A stretch of 58,185 bases of DNA from Thermomucor indicae-seudaticae (GCA_000787465.1 JSYX01000186.1:1-58185); one strand, 5' to 3'; shown: positions 22,417 through 33,675, counted from the stretch's first letter. The notes: a model not told the origin generated them from the sequence alone. Numbers and translations: made by a program.

Positions 22417-23442
22417 CTACGTCCACCGATCACGAATAGATGATTGCCAGCCTGGGGCTCCTTCAAAGCCATTGATGCCTCGGTCATAATCATGGAACGC
22501 CTTGTAAATTTCTTGCTGCGTATTCTATTTGATCAAGCAAATGTTAGTATAGCAGTGAGACAATGTGCAAGAGAGACAAGATACATTACCATGACGAACG
22601 GACCGTACTGGACAATAGGTTCTCGGATGGGTTGACCCGCGATAATGACAAAGTGGCAATCGTCCGAGAGAGACTCGACAGGAATGTAAGTACCGCCATT
22701 TTCGCTAAGGACAAGTGTGTGATGAGCATCGGATTTATGCTTGTCGGCGCCAAAAAGAGCTGTTCCAGAGAGGGTATAGATGAAACCAGCATATTCCTTT
22801 GGGATAGTTTGTTCCATCGTCTTCCCCTTTTTCAATTTGACATCGATAAACATGGTAGGCGTCCGGGTCATGACCGGACTCTTGACGCCGTAAGATTCGC
22901 CTGCAATGACTTTGATGTCGACACCAGGTTCCGGGGACACATGAGCGACCTTTTCGGCCGGGTACTCTTGATAGTTTGGTTCAGCCATCTTATCTTTGGC
23001 AGCCAAGTTCACCCAGAGCTGAAGACCGTGCGCGCGTGAATTACTGGCCGGAATTTCGGCGTGAACGATACCGCGGGCAGCAGACATCCATTGCAAGTCG
23101 CCCGGACCTATCCGTCCCTTGTGCCCTTTAAAGTCTTCATGCAAGAACTCGCCTTCCAGCATGTATGTGACAGTCTCAAAACCTCGGTGAGGATGGTCCG
23201 GGAATCCCGCGGGTGCCTGGACATCAAACTCGTCGAGCATTAAAAATGGGTCGAGGTTGCGTAACTGGTGGGTGCCGATGCTACGATACACTTGTATGGA
23301 ACAAGACACCCAAATTAGCATGTTCGAGTGTTGAAAGCGAGTTGTGTCGTCGTCCTCTTTTACCTCGTGCACCTGCTCCATCCATTTGTTCTCTGGATAA
23401 TACAGACTTGATAATCTTTCTTGCGATGCGTGTGGCAGACAT
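22417..23442 (-). CDS. pirin
   Basis: This is a cupin-superfamily iron protein of about 300 residues. Three exons join cleanly: MSATRIARKIIKSVLSREQM..GAGAR at 23364-23442, a large middle exon 22590-23290 beginning VYRSIGTHQLRNLDPFLMLD, and a short last exon ending SSIRDRWT. Conserved pirin features are GFPDHPHRGFETVTYMLEG with metal-ligand histidines, DFKGHKGRIGPGDLQWMSA, ARGIVHAEIP, and AGQPIREPIVQYGPFVM near the end. Pirins bind Fe and are linked to transcription cofactor and quercetinase-like activities; the role in this fungus is unknown. The intact N-terminal domain suggests a functional protein. Confidence 0.95.
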
Positions 23443-23766
23443 GTTGATAGAGGTCAAAAGAACCGAAAGGTAGTAGGAGGTGCGAGCTGCAAGAGCAAAA
23501 ATATCTGAAATCACGCACGCTTTTGTACCCAGGCTTAAATTAAACTCCCGCCCTTTGTAAGCATTGACAAAGCATTTGTTTCTGTGAAGAAAAGCAAGTG
23601 TCATCCAAGCAAATGAAGCACAATTTACATAAGCAACCTATAAGCGTGAATTGACGCGTTTTTTTTTATTTTTTGGTCGGACTGCTTCACATCAGATTAA
23701 TATGATTACGCGGCCCATGAACGCCAACGCCTCTTTATTCTATCCTTTTCCTTTTTTCCGTTTATC
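23443..23766. other. divergent spacer
   Basis: This 324-bp spacer lies between the pirin gene (-) and the unrecognised gene (+). It includes a poly-T run at about 23660-23670 and a CCTTTTCCTTTTTTCC leader just before the ATG at 23767. No other feature is seen. Confidence 0.45.
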
Positions 23767-25206
23767 ATGGCATGCTACAAAGCGGTTCAAACGGATGGTG
23801 CCAGTTGCTTGCGAGAAAGAGAGATAACATTGTCACTGCCAGCGTCAGCAAGACAACGGCAGCAGTTTACCCATGCCCCTGGAAACCTGATGCTTCGTGT
23901 TACATGCGTCATGTGCTTTGAATATCAGAACCATTGTCATCTCGTACCTGATCCCTTCTTGCTTGACAAACTGGATGTTGTCCTCGATGCAGGAACACTG
24001 GAGATCGAGATATCCTTTGATGAAGACAACGCCAATTGACTCGCTTCGTTTTCAATTGAATCGATCCTTAACTCTTGGTTTTCCTAGTACTGCGCTAGCC
24101 GAATTAATGGACTTGATAACGTGACTTCATTTCTCTGGCTAGCAGATCCGCTCAGAAATGTAAGTTTATTCTTTGATCTACTGACTTGTGTACTGACCTT
24201 ATTAGGTCTTGAATCGATGCGACCTCCATATGACGGAGTCGTCTGCAGGCGCAGTCTGCAGCCAATGTAAGGAAATATGCGTCGAGCAAGTTACTCTGGG
24301 CTCGCACTAAACTTGCTCTTCCTTTTTAAAAGGCTTTCGTTTTTACTCCTCCAAGGCATCCGCCGTCAATACGCCTCTCGCCTATCTTCTCAAGCGACCT
24401 GTACCTCATGCCAAATTAACGAAAATGTACATGATGCTGGAGTGGACGACAGACAATATCCTTTTCTCAATTTCTTCTCTACATCCATGTTCATCGTATT
24501 CTATCCTGTGCTTAACTCGCATGTTTCTTTTGTTTGTACAGCCCCATCGTTGGACGGATCTTTTGCAAGAGCCCGACAACGTGTTTAACGACTACCTTGA
24601 AACTGTACTGATTCAAATATTCTCTGGTCGGCTTGGTCCTGCTTATCCCCTCATCTTTTCCTTGGAATATGCCAGAGTATGTAGCGAAAAGAAAGCTTTT
24701 CTTCGCAAGATACTGCGTGTGTTAATGGGCGATACTTGTAGAAATTGGGAGAATTGACTCGCTTCTTGCCAAGCATGGCACGGTCCATGCAGCGGGTAGT
24801 AACGCGTAGAGCTGAAGATCCAACAACGACCACATCCATTGCTATGGCGAATATCCAGGTAAGGATGGTCATCCCTTTGACGTTTATGGACACTGTTTCA
24901 ACATAGTGTGTCGCGTGTGCATACAGGCCATGATCTCCAGGACCCGAGTGTTTAAACCTATGCAAGATGCTGATGACGATGTATGGGTGCAGCTCGTCGT
25001 CAGTTTATACGACAACGTAAAGAGAATGACAGGTTTGCAAAAGTATACAAAGGTAAGACAAAACTATTGGGTAGCATTTTGCATTACAGTTATCTCAACA
25101 CCCGCTTTCGTGGCCATAATAGATGGCAGAGACGACAACGCCATCTTCTACTGAAGTGAGCCCATACGATAGCCTTGGCGACGTCTGGACAGAGGATGCG
25201 TCATAG
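23767..25206 (+). CDS. unrecognised multi-exon gene
   Basis: I do not recognise this protein. The 3' half splices coherently: CSQCFRFYSSKASAVNTPLA, YLLKRPVPHAKLTKMYMMLE, WTTDNILFSISSLHP, RWTDLLQEPDNVFNDYLETV, IQIFSGRLGPAYPLIFSLEY, then after an intron KLGELTRFLPSMARSMQRVV, AMISRTRVFKPMQDADDDVW, SLYDNVKRMTGLQKYTK and a short last exon ending DSLGDVWTEDAS at the TAG 25204-25206. Clean GT..AG junctions in phase show it is a real gene. The CxxC (CSQC) could bind metal. The 5' part is uncertain: ATG 23767 follows a pyrimidine leader and opens about 90 codons, but how it connects to the later exons is unresolved. The gene converges with HAL2, 34 bp apart. Confidence 0.55.
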
Positions 25207-25240
25207 TTTATCAAGAGAGAATTCATCCAAATATTTATAT

Positions 25241-26578
25241 TTACAAGTTCAAAACCTTTTGTACACTTTCCAAAACGCGATCAAAGATCTTGGTATTCGC
25301 AGCAACCACGCCCTTGTTCTTCTCCAGCGTGCGACCAATGGAGAAGTCGAGTGGTTTGCCGTAGATATCTGTCACTTTGCCACCAGCCTCGGTCACGAGC
25401 AGTGAACCTGAAGCATGGTCCTGCAGAAGAATGGTTAGAAGAATGCTTATTGTACTCCATCAAAATATCAGCATTACCCAAATCTTTTCGACATATGTCT
25501 TGCTCGTTGGCAATCGCAGATAGATATCGCCGTCGCCGCGAGAGATTGAGCAATATTTGGCTTGGCTGTCCATACGAACCGCGGGGCGCGTGATACCGAG
25601 TAATTTGGCTATTTCGGCCGCGTCACCATGCGAAGAATGTCCGGCTTCAACAGACTCGCAAAAAGTAGCTTCTTCCGTCGACGAAATATCAGCGAAATGG
25701 ATTCTCGTCTCTGTCTCATCAGTAAATGATCGCTGTAGATATTGATTTACGAGTTATGTTATCAGTAACAATTTACCATTTTCACGTTTCTTCTTTTCGG
25801 CTGACGTTACCTGGAAGGCACCTTCGCCTCGCACAGCCACAAACAGCGTGCCGCGTTCACCGTCTGGCTTAGCAGGATCCACTGGTAAGTTAGGAGTTCC
25901 CATGACACCAAGCTGTACGACTCCATCGACAATCAAAGCCAAGCAGACGGCATATTGTCCGCCACGCAAGAAACCTTTGGTGCCGTCGATGGGATCCAGG
26001 GCCCAGTGACCTTCAAATTACTTATTGAGTTTCGTTTTCATCTATAGATAGCAAAAAGAGGAAAAGACGACGACTTACGACCGGTTGGACCACCCGCATA
26101 ATTGCCTCTATCGATTGCGGCAAGGATCTATCAATGCAAAATCTGTGTTATGGAACAACGTGACAAGCTACCTGTCTTTATCTGACCTACCTGTTCCTCG
26201 GTCAGCTGTTCTTCCGGACTCAGGACACCATTTGTCAATGAAACGACTTTTTCACGAAGCGCTCTACCGGCTTCACCGCGTAGGTCCTTGGCGTCTTCTT
26301 CACCGACGATCGGGTCTTCAGGGAAAGCCTTGGTCAGGTACGTGTTGATGACCGCCTGTGCCGAGAAATCAGCCACTATATGCCGGTAAGTTCCAACTTT
26401 TTTCTTTATTGGCACGTGCAGTTCAGCTCTAACCTGTGACGGGAGACTTGTCATTCTTTGTCAGAGTCTCATTCGCAACAAGATGCTGAAACACGGACTG
26501 GCAGACTTTGCTAGCTTGGAGTACAGCTTGGATCGCGACGGCTCTTTCCTTGGCAAGTACTGTAAAACCCTGATCCAT
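25241..26578 (-). CDS. MET22: 3'(2'),5'-bisphosphate nucleotidase
   Basis: Hal2/Met22 hydrolyses 3'-phosphoadenosine 5'-phosphate to AMP, removing the inhibitory by-product of sulfate assimilation, and is a target of Li+ and Na+. The start MDQGFTVLAKERAVAIQAVL and SPVTVADFSAQAVINTYLTK fit the family. Metal-site motifs are present: FPEDPIVGEEDA, then HWALDPIDGTKGFLRGGQYA (the DPIDGT box of Li-sensitive phosphatases), and DHASGSLLVTEAGGKVTDIY near the C-terminus. About six short introns are removed in phase, including one that regenerates VTVADFSAQA. The full length of about 360 residues is normal. It shares a 291-bp divergent promoter with ILV6, another amino-acid metabolism gene. Confidence 0.93.
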
Positions 26579-26869
26579 AAACAACGCGTGTTTCCACTTG
26601 GTCGAGTCGTTTTTCTCGCTATACCAGACATGTTTTTCTTCTTTACACTCGGCAATAGCGGAACAGAGAGCCCAAAACTGCTGTGTTCCTTTTTAACTCT
26701 GGCAAATCCGGATAAAACAGCCCCGACCCGGGATGAGTTTGGCCGAGCTCCATCAAGATTGTTCGGACTAGGGTTGTCCAATGATATGCTGTGGTTCCGA
26801 TGAATCAGCATGGTTAAGCCTGTACTCGCCAACGGTTTGATTTTCCGTTCCTCTTTTTCTTTTACAAAC
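26579..26869. promoter_or_regulatory. divergent promoter HAL2/MET22 - ILV6
   Basis: This 291-bp spacer lies between divergent genes for sulfur-linked nucleotide clearance and branched-chain amino-acid synthesis. No perfect TGACTCA-type Gcn4/CPC1 site is seen. The sequence just before the ILV6 ATG is pyrimidine-rich (CCGTTCCTCTTTTTCTTTTAC). Confidence 0.45.
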
Positions 26870-27937
26870 ATGTTGCGCAGGGCAGCACAGCAATGGGTAA
26901 GATATATAAAGGTTCTCCAGGAAGTTTTGGGGGAGAAGATATACTGAAAAGTGAAAAATAGGCTTTTCGACGCCCACTGCATACCAGTCGCACAGTGGGG
27001 CGCAAGAAACGAGTCTGGGCAACGCCACGTACACCGTCTGTGGAAGAAGCGGTGATCAACATCCTTCACAATACGCCGGAACCTGCGCCTTCAAAGTACC
27101 CGGCTCGCAACATTCTGAGCTGCCTGGCACACAATGAGCCAGGTGTGATTAGCCGCGTGTCTGGCATTCTGCAGTCCCGCGGGTTCAATATCGAGTCTCT
27201 TGTTGCGGCGCACACCGAGTTGCCTGGTCTGAGTCGTATGACTGTCGTGTTGAATGGTGATCATAAGCAGCTTGAACAAGCTAAGCGGCAGTTGGAAGAT
27301 CTGGTAAGAACGAACGAGGGACAGGAAGAGAGAAAAAGGTTTGACATTTTGTTATGTTCAAGGTACCCATGTGGGCCGTCCTGGATTACAGTCGCACACG
27401 GTTGGTGGAGCGTGAACTGCTACTGATCAAGGTATCGATTTTGGGTCCAGAAAGCCTAGAGTCTTCTGCAGGACAGGAGGCAGAAGAGGAAGAAGAAGAG
27501 AATCTTGTATGTCTATGGCCCTGATCTGTCTATTGATTGTATGCTGACTGAGCTATGATCAGGACGTGAGCGCCGCATCCAGAAAACTGAGAGAAACTTC
27601 GGAGCACTTGCGTGCTTTAACGGAATTGACACGTCTCTTTGAAGGCAAAATTTTGGATGTGTCGTCAGATTCAGTGATCATCGAATTGTCTGCCAAACCT
27701 GACAGGATCACTTCGTTCATTAAGCTCTGCAAACCATTTGGTGTCCTGGAAGCCTCGCGGACAGGTGAGAGAGAGAGATATCTTCTTAAATAAGCATGAA
27801 TGTGTTCTTATTTCCTATGATTTCGCTTAGGCGTGATGGCTTTGCCACGTACTCCAGTGGACGATCAAGCCCACGACGACGATGATGCTGAGGACCAAAA
27901 CGAGGCAGTAGATGCCACCATGTTGCCCCCTGGTTAA
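26870..27937 (+). CDS. ILV6: acetolactate synthase regulatory (small) subunit
   Basis: This is the mitochondrial regulatory subunit of acetohydroxyacid synthase; it confers valine feedback on the catalytic subunit. A short first exon, MLRRAAQQW, splices to AFRRPLHTSRTVGRKKRVW, a typical Arg/Ser-rich mitochondrial targeting peptide. The ACT domain follows (ARNILSCLAHNEPGVISRVS, GILQSRGFNIESLVAAHTE), then VPMWAVLDYSRTRLVERELL after an intron, an acidic linker (EAEEEEEEN) and the second domain RALTELTRLFEGKILDVS, AKPDRITSFIKLCKPFGVLE. The last exon ends in an acidic tail and MLPPG. The acidic linker is the fungal-specific insertion also seen in yeast Ilv6. Complete and intact. Confidence 0.95.
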
Positions 27938-28298
27938 TCTTTCTTTGTCTGCCAAATGCCAACCATATTAAGTGGATAGAAGCACGCACCACACGCACAC
28001 ACAAAAAGGTTTAATCCACGACTCTAAATGAGATTGTAACAAAGCTTTTGTTTTCTATTGCAGCAAAAGCCTTTTTAATACCATGAGCTTTCTTCGCGAT
28101 ACTCGTGAGGGGCAGAGGAAGAAAAGGACTGCTCTATACAAGTGGTGCAAACAGTATGCAAATGGTAGTCGCAAAAGTTACGTGTAAAAAGAGATATGTT
28201 GCAGACGACTGTGGTTTCTAGTTGTTCTTTTTCAAGGTTTCCTCTACGCTAGGCTAATTGAAATGTGAATAACCGCGTTTGTATAGAGCTTAGTGGCA
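27938..28298. other. convergent 3' spacer
   Basis: This holds the 3' ends of ILV6 (+) and the MICOS gene (-). The stretch 28230-28298 may hold one more exon of the MICOS gene, because the codons before its stop contain a perfect GTAAGT donor and a CGTAG acceptor follows about 65 nt later. Nothing else is seen. Confidence 0.4.
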
Positions 28299-29315
28299 TC
28301 AACTTACGTTGGATCGTGTCGAGTACATGCTCTCGACGCTCTTTTTGACATTTTCAAACTGTTCCTTGGCCTGGTCCTGGGACCGGAACTGACTCAAGAG
28401 TTTGCCAGTGTTTTCATCCACGGCACCGAGCAACTGGGACCAAGCATTTTCGGCCTGTTTACGCGCGTCAAGCACAACCTTGTTCACTTCCTGATGAGCT
28501 TCCTGAAGTGGTGGGTATCTGCGTTCGAGTTTTTCGAGCTGAACGCCGACATTGTGTGTCGTCTTTGGGAGAAGATAATACGAGGTGCCGACTGCCAAGG
28601 CTGTAGAAGTAGCGAATCGGATAACAATGTTACCTGTTGTGTCTGTCAGTTGGATGTCTGCGACGCGTCGATGAATGTATACGTACGGTTGCGTGCAAGG
28701 ATGGTACCCGCCAATGCTGCCACGCCAACGTACAATGCATTTGGCAAGATTTCTTCGTCCTTGTCGATAGTCTCCTTCACCGTTGCTACACGGCATTGAA
28801 TGAGCCCTCGTCACGGTCCGCTACTTTGCATTTCGCTTACACTTGACACATTGCTCAAACTTTTTCCATTCGGTAACCAATGATTCAGCATAAGTCTATG
28901 TATATCTCAAACAAGCTTAATCGTCCCTGTCGTTTACTGTTAATAACCATACGCGTGGGTAATTTACCTTTCCTTCTTTCACTTTATCATCCGCATATTT
29001 TTGCGCGTACGCCAAGTGCTCTTCGAGTTTCGTCGGTGCCTCGACAATCACAATATCAGGTTGTGGGTCGTCGTAGATGCTCAGCTATCAAACAAAAGTC
29101 AAAACATGTAGCCTTGACGGTATGTTAAAGAGTTCACCTTGCTGCTCGATTTCTTTTTCTCTTCGGCATGTACCGTTTGAGATGGTACGGACAATGCAAC
29201 GGCACCTGTTGCCGCCGTGGCCAACTACAAAGTTATTCGCGCGGGTTAAAATGCGCTCAAGACACGCTGCTTCAATAAAGACACCTGCCGATCGCTTCAG
29301 AACAGGAGAAAACAT
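28299..29315 (-). CDS. MICOS complex subunit MIC26/MIC27 (apolipoprotein O family)
   Basis: This is an inner mitochondrial membrane protein that shapes crista junctions. After a basic N-terminus (MFSPVLKRSAG) and an intron come AVALSVPSQTVHAEEKKKSS, LSIYDDPQPDIVIVEAPTKL (the conserved 'S-I-Y-D' and 'EAP' elements), LVTEWKKFEQCVKS, TVKETIDKDEEILPN, then two membrane segments ALYVGVAALAGTILARNRN and IVIRFATSTALAVGTSYYLL followed by PKTTHNVGVQLEKLE, a very characteristic APOO motif. The C-terminal half is a soluble helical tail. The first junction is uncertain: a TTGGCC acceptor would add LATAATG but is out of phase, so I use the CAACAG acceptor. The C-terminus may continue past a GTAAGT donor into one more short exon. 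Confidence 0.85.
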
Positions 29316-30484
29316 GGTTCTGCAGTTGGCCTTTTATATGAAGAAAGAAAAAAGCCCTCTTTGGAGTTTTTTCATCCGCCGGGGCCATTTGGCACCCCGT
29401 CTTTTGATTACGTCGTGACTCCCAGCTTCTTTGGCTCTAATCGTCATGCCGATGCACCTCTTGTAACAATTTCTTTTAGTGCAATTCCACCTTGTCCCGA
29501 GTCATATCTTCTTAAAACCTTTCGAGTCGTTGCTCCCCAGCCGACACTGCGGACGCCAAATTGATCCCGTTCATGATAGTCTGTGATTGACCTAAACGCC
29601 GAATCACCTTCCCAATAACGCACTTCAAACATTGAACGCATTGATATAATCAGGACTACGAGAAGCTAAAGCTAGTTCTATGGTCGGTTTGGTCCTACGG
29701 GTACTTGTCGACCTGTAACTAGCCTTCAAATGTAGATTCCATGCTTCTACAGCTATCTAGGAAAGTTGATTTGCGCTGTTGGACGTATTTCGTTAATTCG
29801 GCGCGTTCAGTGAGTGAAGCTTGAGGAAGCACATTGTAAAACTTCACTGAGATGTCGTCGGGCGAATGATCATAGGCGTACTGGTTTTTTGGCACGCCAA
29901 AGTTGCACCAGATTTATTGTTTCTCTTCGCTTATTATGAACGGGAAAAGCGTCGAATTTGATGTGATGTCGCACCATCATCGATCGCCCTGCCAAACCCA
30001 GTAAGTGGGGATAGGTCAGTATACTGTACTAATAGCATGGCAATGGTCGCCGTCTAGCACCCTCACTATTACATGAGAGCTGAAAATAGCATCTGTACGG
30101 ACAGCAGCAGCGTGTAAATAGGTAGCCCACCGGATGCATGCATTCTTATATTGGCTATCCGGCTTTGATCCGGATCGACCCCTTAGTACTTTCGACCTTC
30201 CGGGAGGGATGGGCCTTAATCCGTGTAACTCTTTTCCTTGTTCTCGAAGTTGCGGAGTCTTCTTTGAGCATACTCCTGAACTTGTCGGTATTTCTCCTCC
30301 TCTCATCCAAAGTATTGTTTGCCTCTCCTTCTCGTCTTTTCTTTTATTCTTTTGGTGCCTCTTTGCCATCTATTTAAAGTGCCTTTACTATACATTCCCT
30401 TTTTGTTCGAGCGAGTGATTCGATTTTTCGCTCTTTCTAGACTGGTATTTCGGTTCGTACAAACTAGAGATAATTTTCAGGGCA
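29316..30484. other. gene-poor spacer
   Basis: No frame here shows a recognisable family or splice structure. A TATA-like CTATTTAAAG at about 30369-30378 and CT-rich sequence after it mark the promoter of the next gene on the plus strand. Confidence 0.45.
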
Positions 30485-31818
30485 ATGACCGGAGAGAATA
30501 AACTAGAGCATTCAAAAAGACAAGGTAACCCCAAAAAACATATGTCCCCCGTTCAATACATCCAACTCAATCGCATAAGTTTCTTGCGGCGCTAATGGAA
30601 ACACGGATACGATCTGCGCACCGAAAGCGCATGAAGTATGGGAGAACGGAACGTGGCACGAAATCATCTGGAACCCTAGGTATTAGATCCAATGAAAAGA
30701 ACGAATAACGAATGGCTATTAACCACTTACACTCCGATAAGTTATCCTACCTATGCGGCTTTTGTAAGTGGACAAGAGAACTTGAATGAATGTGTCGTCC
30801 TTAGTCCCCTCCATAGAATACCCTGGACATCTATCTCTATTATGTGGAGAATTATCAGCGCCAGTTGGCCAAAGATTGGCTTAATGTCAGCACTTCAAAA
30901 GGGGTTCAGGCTGTGCTCGTGGATGACTCTTGGTTTCCGGCACCCACTTTGACGCCCAAAGACTATAGCGCGCTTCTTTATATAGTTGGCTCCGGTGTGA
31001 ATCCAGATGCCGAGATGGATAACCGTTACTCTGCGTATCCGTCACCAGTATCCATCTCTGTAACTCGTAAGTTGCAATCAATGCAGCATGTTTTCCTTCC
31101 ATCGTTGTAACCGGAGATGACAAATAGAGAACGTTCAGCCGTCAAGTGCTTCTTCTAATTCGCAGCAGCAGGAGCAGCAATCATCTAGCAGTGGACTTCA
31201 ACCTTGGATTATTGCTGTTATTGTGATTGCTATTGTGGCTGTGATAGCTGCCTGTATCGCTCTGATTTGGGCCTACCGATATGTCCGAAGAAGAAAGCTG
31301 GTCTTTGACGAAAAAGGACAGTTAGGTAAAACTAAATGCAAGTCGAGTTAGTAAAAAGAAAAGGTTTTCCTGATGCGTCTTCTCTAGATTCGAACAAGTA
31401 TCCTCTGGAGAAACCACTGTCACCGATTGGAAATCACGGCCTAACAGCAGCACCACCAAGACCCATCCCCGCTGTTTCCTGTGGCAATCTCTCAATTCGG
31501 TCCTCCAATATCAATCCGCCATTGACATCGACGGACGCGTTAATGATTGCCGATACGTTTCGGCAGCGCATGCGGCAGCCCGAGTGGCAGAACATGACGG
31601 ACCAAAGCAAGAATAAAGCCGAACGCGAAGTAGAAGACGAGGACGATGAGTTACGGCGGAGGCAGCTTAGTGAAGAACTCTTGAAAAAGGAACTGGCGGC
31701 GGAAGGCACGCTTATGAAAAAGGTCGGAAAACGAGCTCATCTATTTACGACTTTTGCCGATGCGTCGTCTGATGATCAGTCCTCTACTTTGACGGCTGTC
31801 CATCGTTTCAATACCTGA
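30485..31818 (+). CDS. predicted single-pass membrane protein with Kre9/Knh1-like N-terminal domain
   Basis: In-phase exons give an N-terminal domain with SCGANGNTDTICAPKAHEVW, ENGTWHEIIWNPSYPTYAAF, NTLDIYLYYVENYQRQLAKD and LLYIVGSGVNPDAEM. The 'W-x-x-G-x-x-x-x-I-x-W' pattern resembles Kre9/Knh1-like extracellular domains of fungal surface proteins. A Ser/Gln-rich stalk follows, then one membrane helix (PWIIAVIVIAIVAVIAACIA), a basic stop-transfer (YRYVRRRK), and a cytoplasmic tail with ADTFRQRMRQPEW and a charged EDEDDELRRRQL region. The chosen ATG (30485) is the first after a TATA-like element, but it gives no signal peptide, so a 5' exon may be missed. Role in wall biogenesis or sensing is inferred from architecture only. 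Confidence 0.6.
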
Positions 31819-31899
31819 GCTTAGTACATTTCTTTCTTTCTTGTTCTAAAACTGTTTGTATATTCGATATCGTATCATGCATGGACATGGTTCAAATCC

Positions 31900-31924
31900 C
31901 GCGCGCGCGCGCGCGCGTGCGCGC
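31900..31924. repeat. (CG)n alternating purine-pyrimidine tract
   Basis: About 25 bp of almost perfect CG dinucleotides (one GTG interruption) lie in the 139-bp gap between the membrane-protein gene and the dephospho-CoA kinase ATG. Such tracts can adopt Z-DNA and are rare in this window. Confidence 0.9.
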
Positions 31925-31957
31925 TTGAAATAGAACTGTTTCTTTAACTGTATTCGT

Positions 31958-32801
31958 ATGAAGCTTGTTGGTTTGACAGGTGGTATAGCCTCAGGTAATT
32001 GAGATTGCCCCCGCTTTGTATCCGTTCTCTTTCTCTTTAACTAAACAAAAAGGTCAGGCAAATCAACAGTATCGAGGTTATTGCAGGAACATCATATTCC
32101 GGTGATTGATGCTGACAAGATTGCACGCGAAATTGTCGAGCCAGGAAGAACCTCGAATCGGCTGATACGACAACACTTTGGTGACGAAGTGTTTTTACCG
32201 GATGGACATATTGACCGAGCCAAGCTTGGTCAAGTTATCTTTGGCGACCCAGAGAAACGCAAGGTGTTGAACCAGTGCACGCATCCGTACGTTCGACGTG
32301 AGATGCTCAAGCAGGCCTTGATGTATTGGATACGCGGTGCGGACGTGGTGGTGTTTGATGTCCCTTTGCTTTTTGAGGCCGGCATGGATCGATTGGTAGG
32401 AACAACTGTCGTGGTTTATTGGTATGATACAGGCAAGGAAGAAAAAACAGGAGGAAGGTAATATACTCACGACAGAAACTTGTTTTAGCTCAGAAGTCTT
32501 ACAACTCCAAAGACTGATGCGTAGAGACAAGATACCAGAGTCAGATGCCACACAGCGTATTCGAGCGCAGATGCCTTTGAGCGATAAGGTAGCGAAAGCA
32601 GATATCGTGGTGGATAACTCGAGCGATCTGTCACAATTGGAGGCTCAGGTCAAGCAGCTGGTAAACAAGATTCGGCCGTCGACTCTTACATGGCTTTTGG
32701 AATATGCTGGGCCACCAGCCATACTGGCTACAGCCGTGTTATTTTTCCCGAGGCTTGTGCACTTTATCCAACAGCAACTTCGCGTTTATTACGGTGCTTA
32801 A
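31958..32801 (+). CDS. dephospho-CoA kinase with C-terminal membrane segment
   Basis: This catalyses the last step of coenzyme A synthesis (ATP plus dephospho-CoA). The P-loop is split by an intron: MKLVGLTGGIAS joins GKSTVSRLLQEHHIPVIDAD to make the Walker A GGIASGKST and the DAD motif. Further family motifs are AREIVEPG, LNQCTHPYVRREM and VVFDVPLLFEAGMD. A second intron ends VVYW and rejoins at SSEVLQLQRLMRRDK, then ATQRIRAQMPLSDKVAKADI. After the kinase fold comes TWLLEYAGPPAILATAVLFF and PRLVHFI, a hydrophobic anchor also seen in yeast Cab5-type enzymes, suggesting attachment to mitochondrial outer membrane or ER. The ATG lies 34 nt after the CG tract. Confidence 0.93.
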
Positions 32802-33221
32802 TTCCTTTTCTGACCAGCATCTTCGCTATGTTGATGCATAGTTTATTTACCATGGCTCTACAGTTTTATATACCTACTAACTGTCTAGCGAACATTAAAT
32901 AGCGTGGGGAATATATACGCCTTTTAAAGGAGACCTAAGTCATCGTTCAAAGCAATCCTGGCCTTACATCCTGTTTTTCTATCCCAAGAAGATTAAATCA
33001 ACGAACCAAGAAAGAAAGCCAGATACTTCCGTTCATTAAGAAATCTTAAGGTTTTGGAGAAAGGCTTTCCGGGAACACCGTCTACTTACCTCTGTTCAGA
33101 CGCTGGGCTCTGGCAGACAATGCAACTTCTGGAACTTGGGCGGCTGTAGCCGGGGCTCCAGACTCCGACAAAGCTCATTTAGCCACCCAAAGTTCCAACG
33201 AGTTACAAGAACAGAACTGAA
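32802..33221. other. intergenic spacer
   Basis: This is 420 bp between dephospho-CoA kinase and uL14m. There is no recognisable gene. Short frames are not supported. Confidence 0.45.
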
Positions 33222-33675
33222 ATGATTGGACTGAAGGGCACATTGAACGTCATTGACAATTCGGGTGCGATTGTTGCCGAATGCATTCGTGTCATGAGCG
33301 GCGCACGATTTGCTCGAGCAGGTAGTTTGATTGCTTCATTTTCCTACGTCCCGTTCGTTATTATGACGACACTTCCCTGCAGGCGACGAAATCGTGTGCG
33401 TGGTCAAGAAAGCGAGACCGATTAACCCCAACTTGGTCGGCCAAGCGGCAGCCATGAAAGTCAAGAAGGGTGACGTGCGACATGCACTGGTAGTACGGAC
33501 AAAGAAGGAAACACCTCGTCCGGACGGACGGTATATTCGATTCGACGACAATGCGTGCATTCTCCTGAACAACAAGAAAGAACCTCTTGGTACACGTGTG
33601 CTTGGTGTTGTCGCTGCTGAGCTGAGGCAAAAGAATTGGATGAAGGCTGTCTCATTGGCCCCTAGAATTGTATAA
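33222..33675 (+). CDS. MRPL38: mitochondrial ribosomal protein uL14m
   Basis: This is a large-subunit mitoribosomal protein of the uL14 (bacterial L14) family. Exon 1 reads [20 protein letters not shown] and [14 protein letters not shown] 62-nt intron is removed to rejoin [18 protein letters not shown], then [39 protein letters not shown] and [20 protein letters not shown]. The [13 protein letters not shown] motif is highly conserved. It starts directly with the ribosomal domain without a long presequence, as is usual for this protein. Complete at about 130 residues. Confidence 0.95.

Noticed and set aside
26898..26908. GATATATAAAGG resembling a TATA box within ILV6
   Set aside because: It lies in the first intron. 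Splicing around it gives a good mitochondrial presequence, and no suitable ATG follows it before the ACT domain.
29331..29340. TATAAAAGG on the minus strand just before the MICOS gene ATG
   Set aside because: It is only about 16-25 nt from the start codon, so a normal start site would fall inside the coding sequence. Probably chance.
31887..31899. GGTTCAAATCCCG resembling a tRNA B box
   Set aside because: No A box at the expected distance upstream and no acceptor-stem pairing; it runs into a CG microsatellite.
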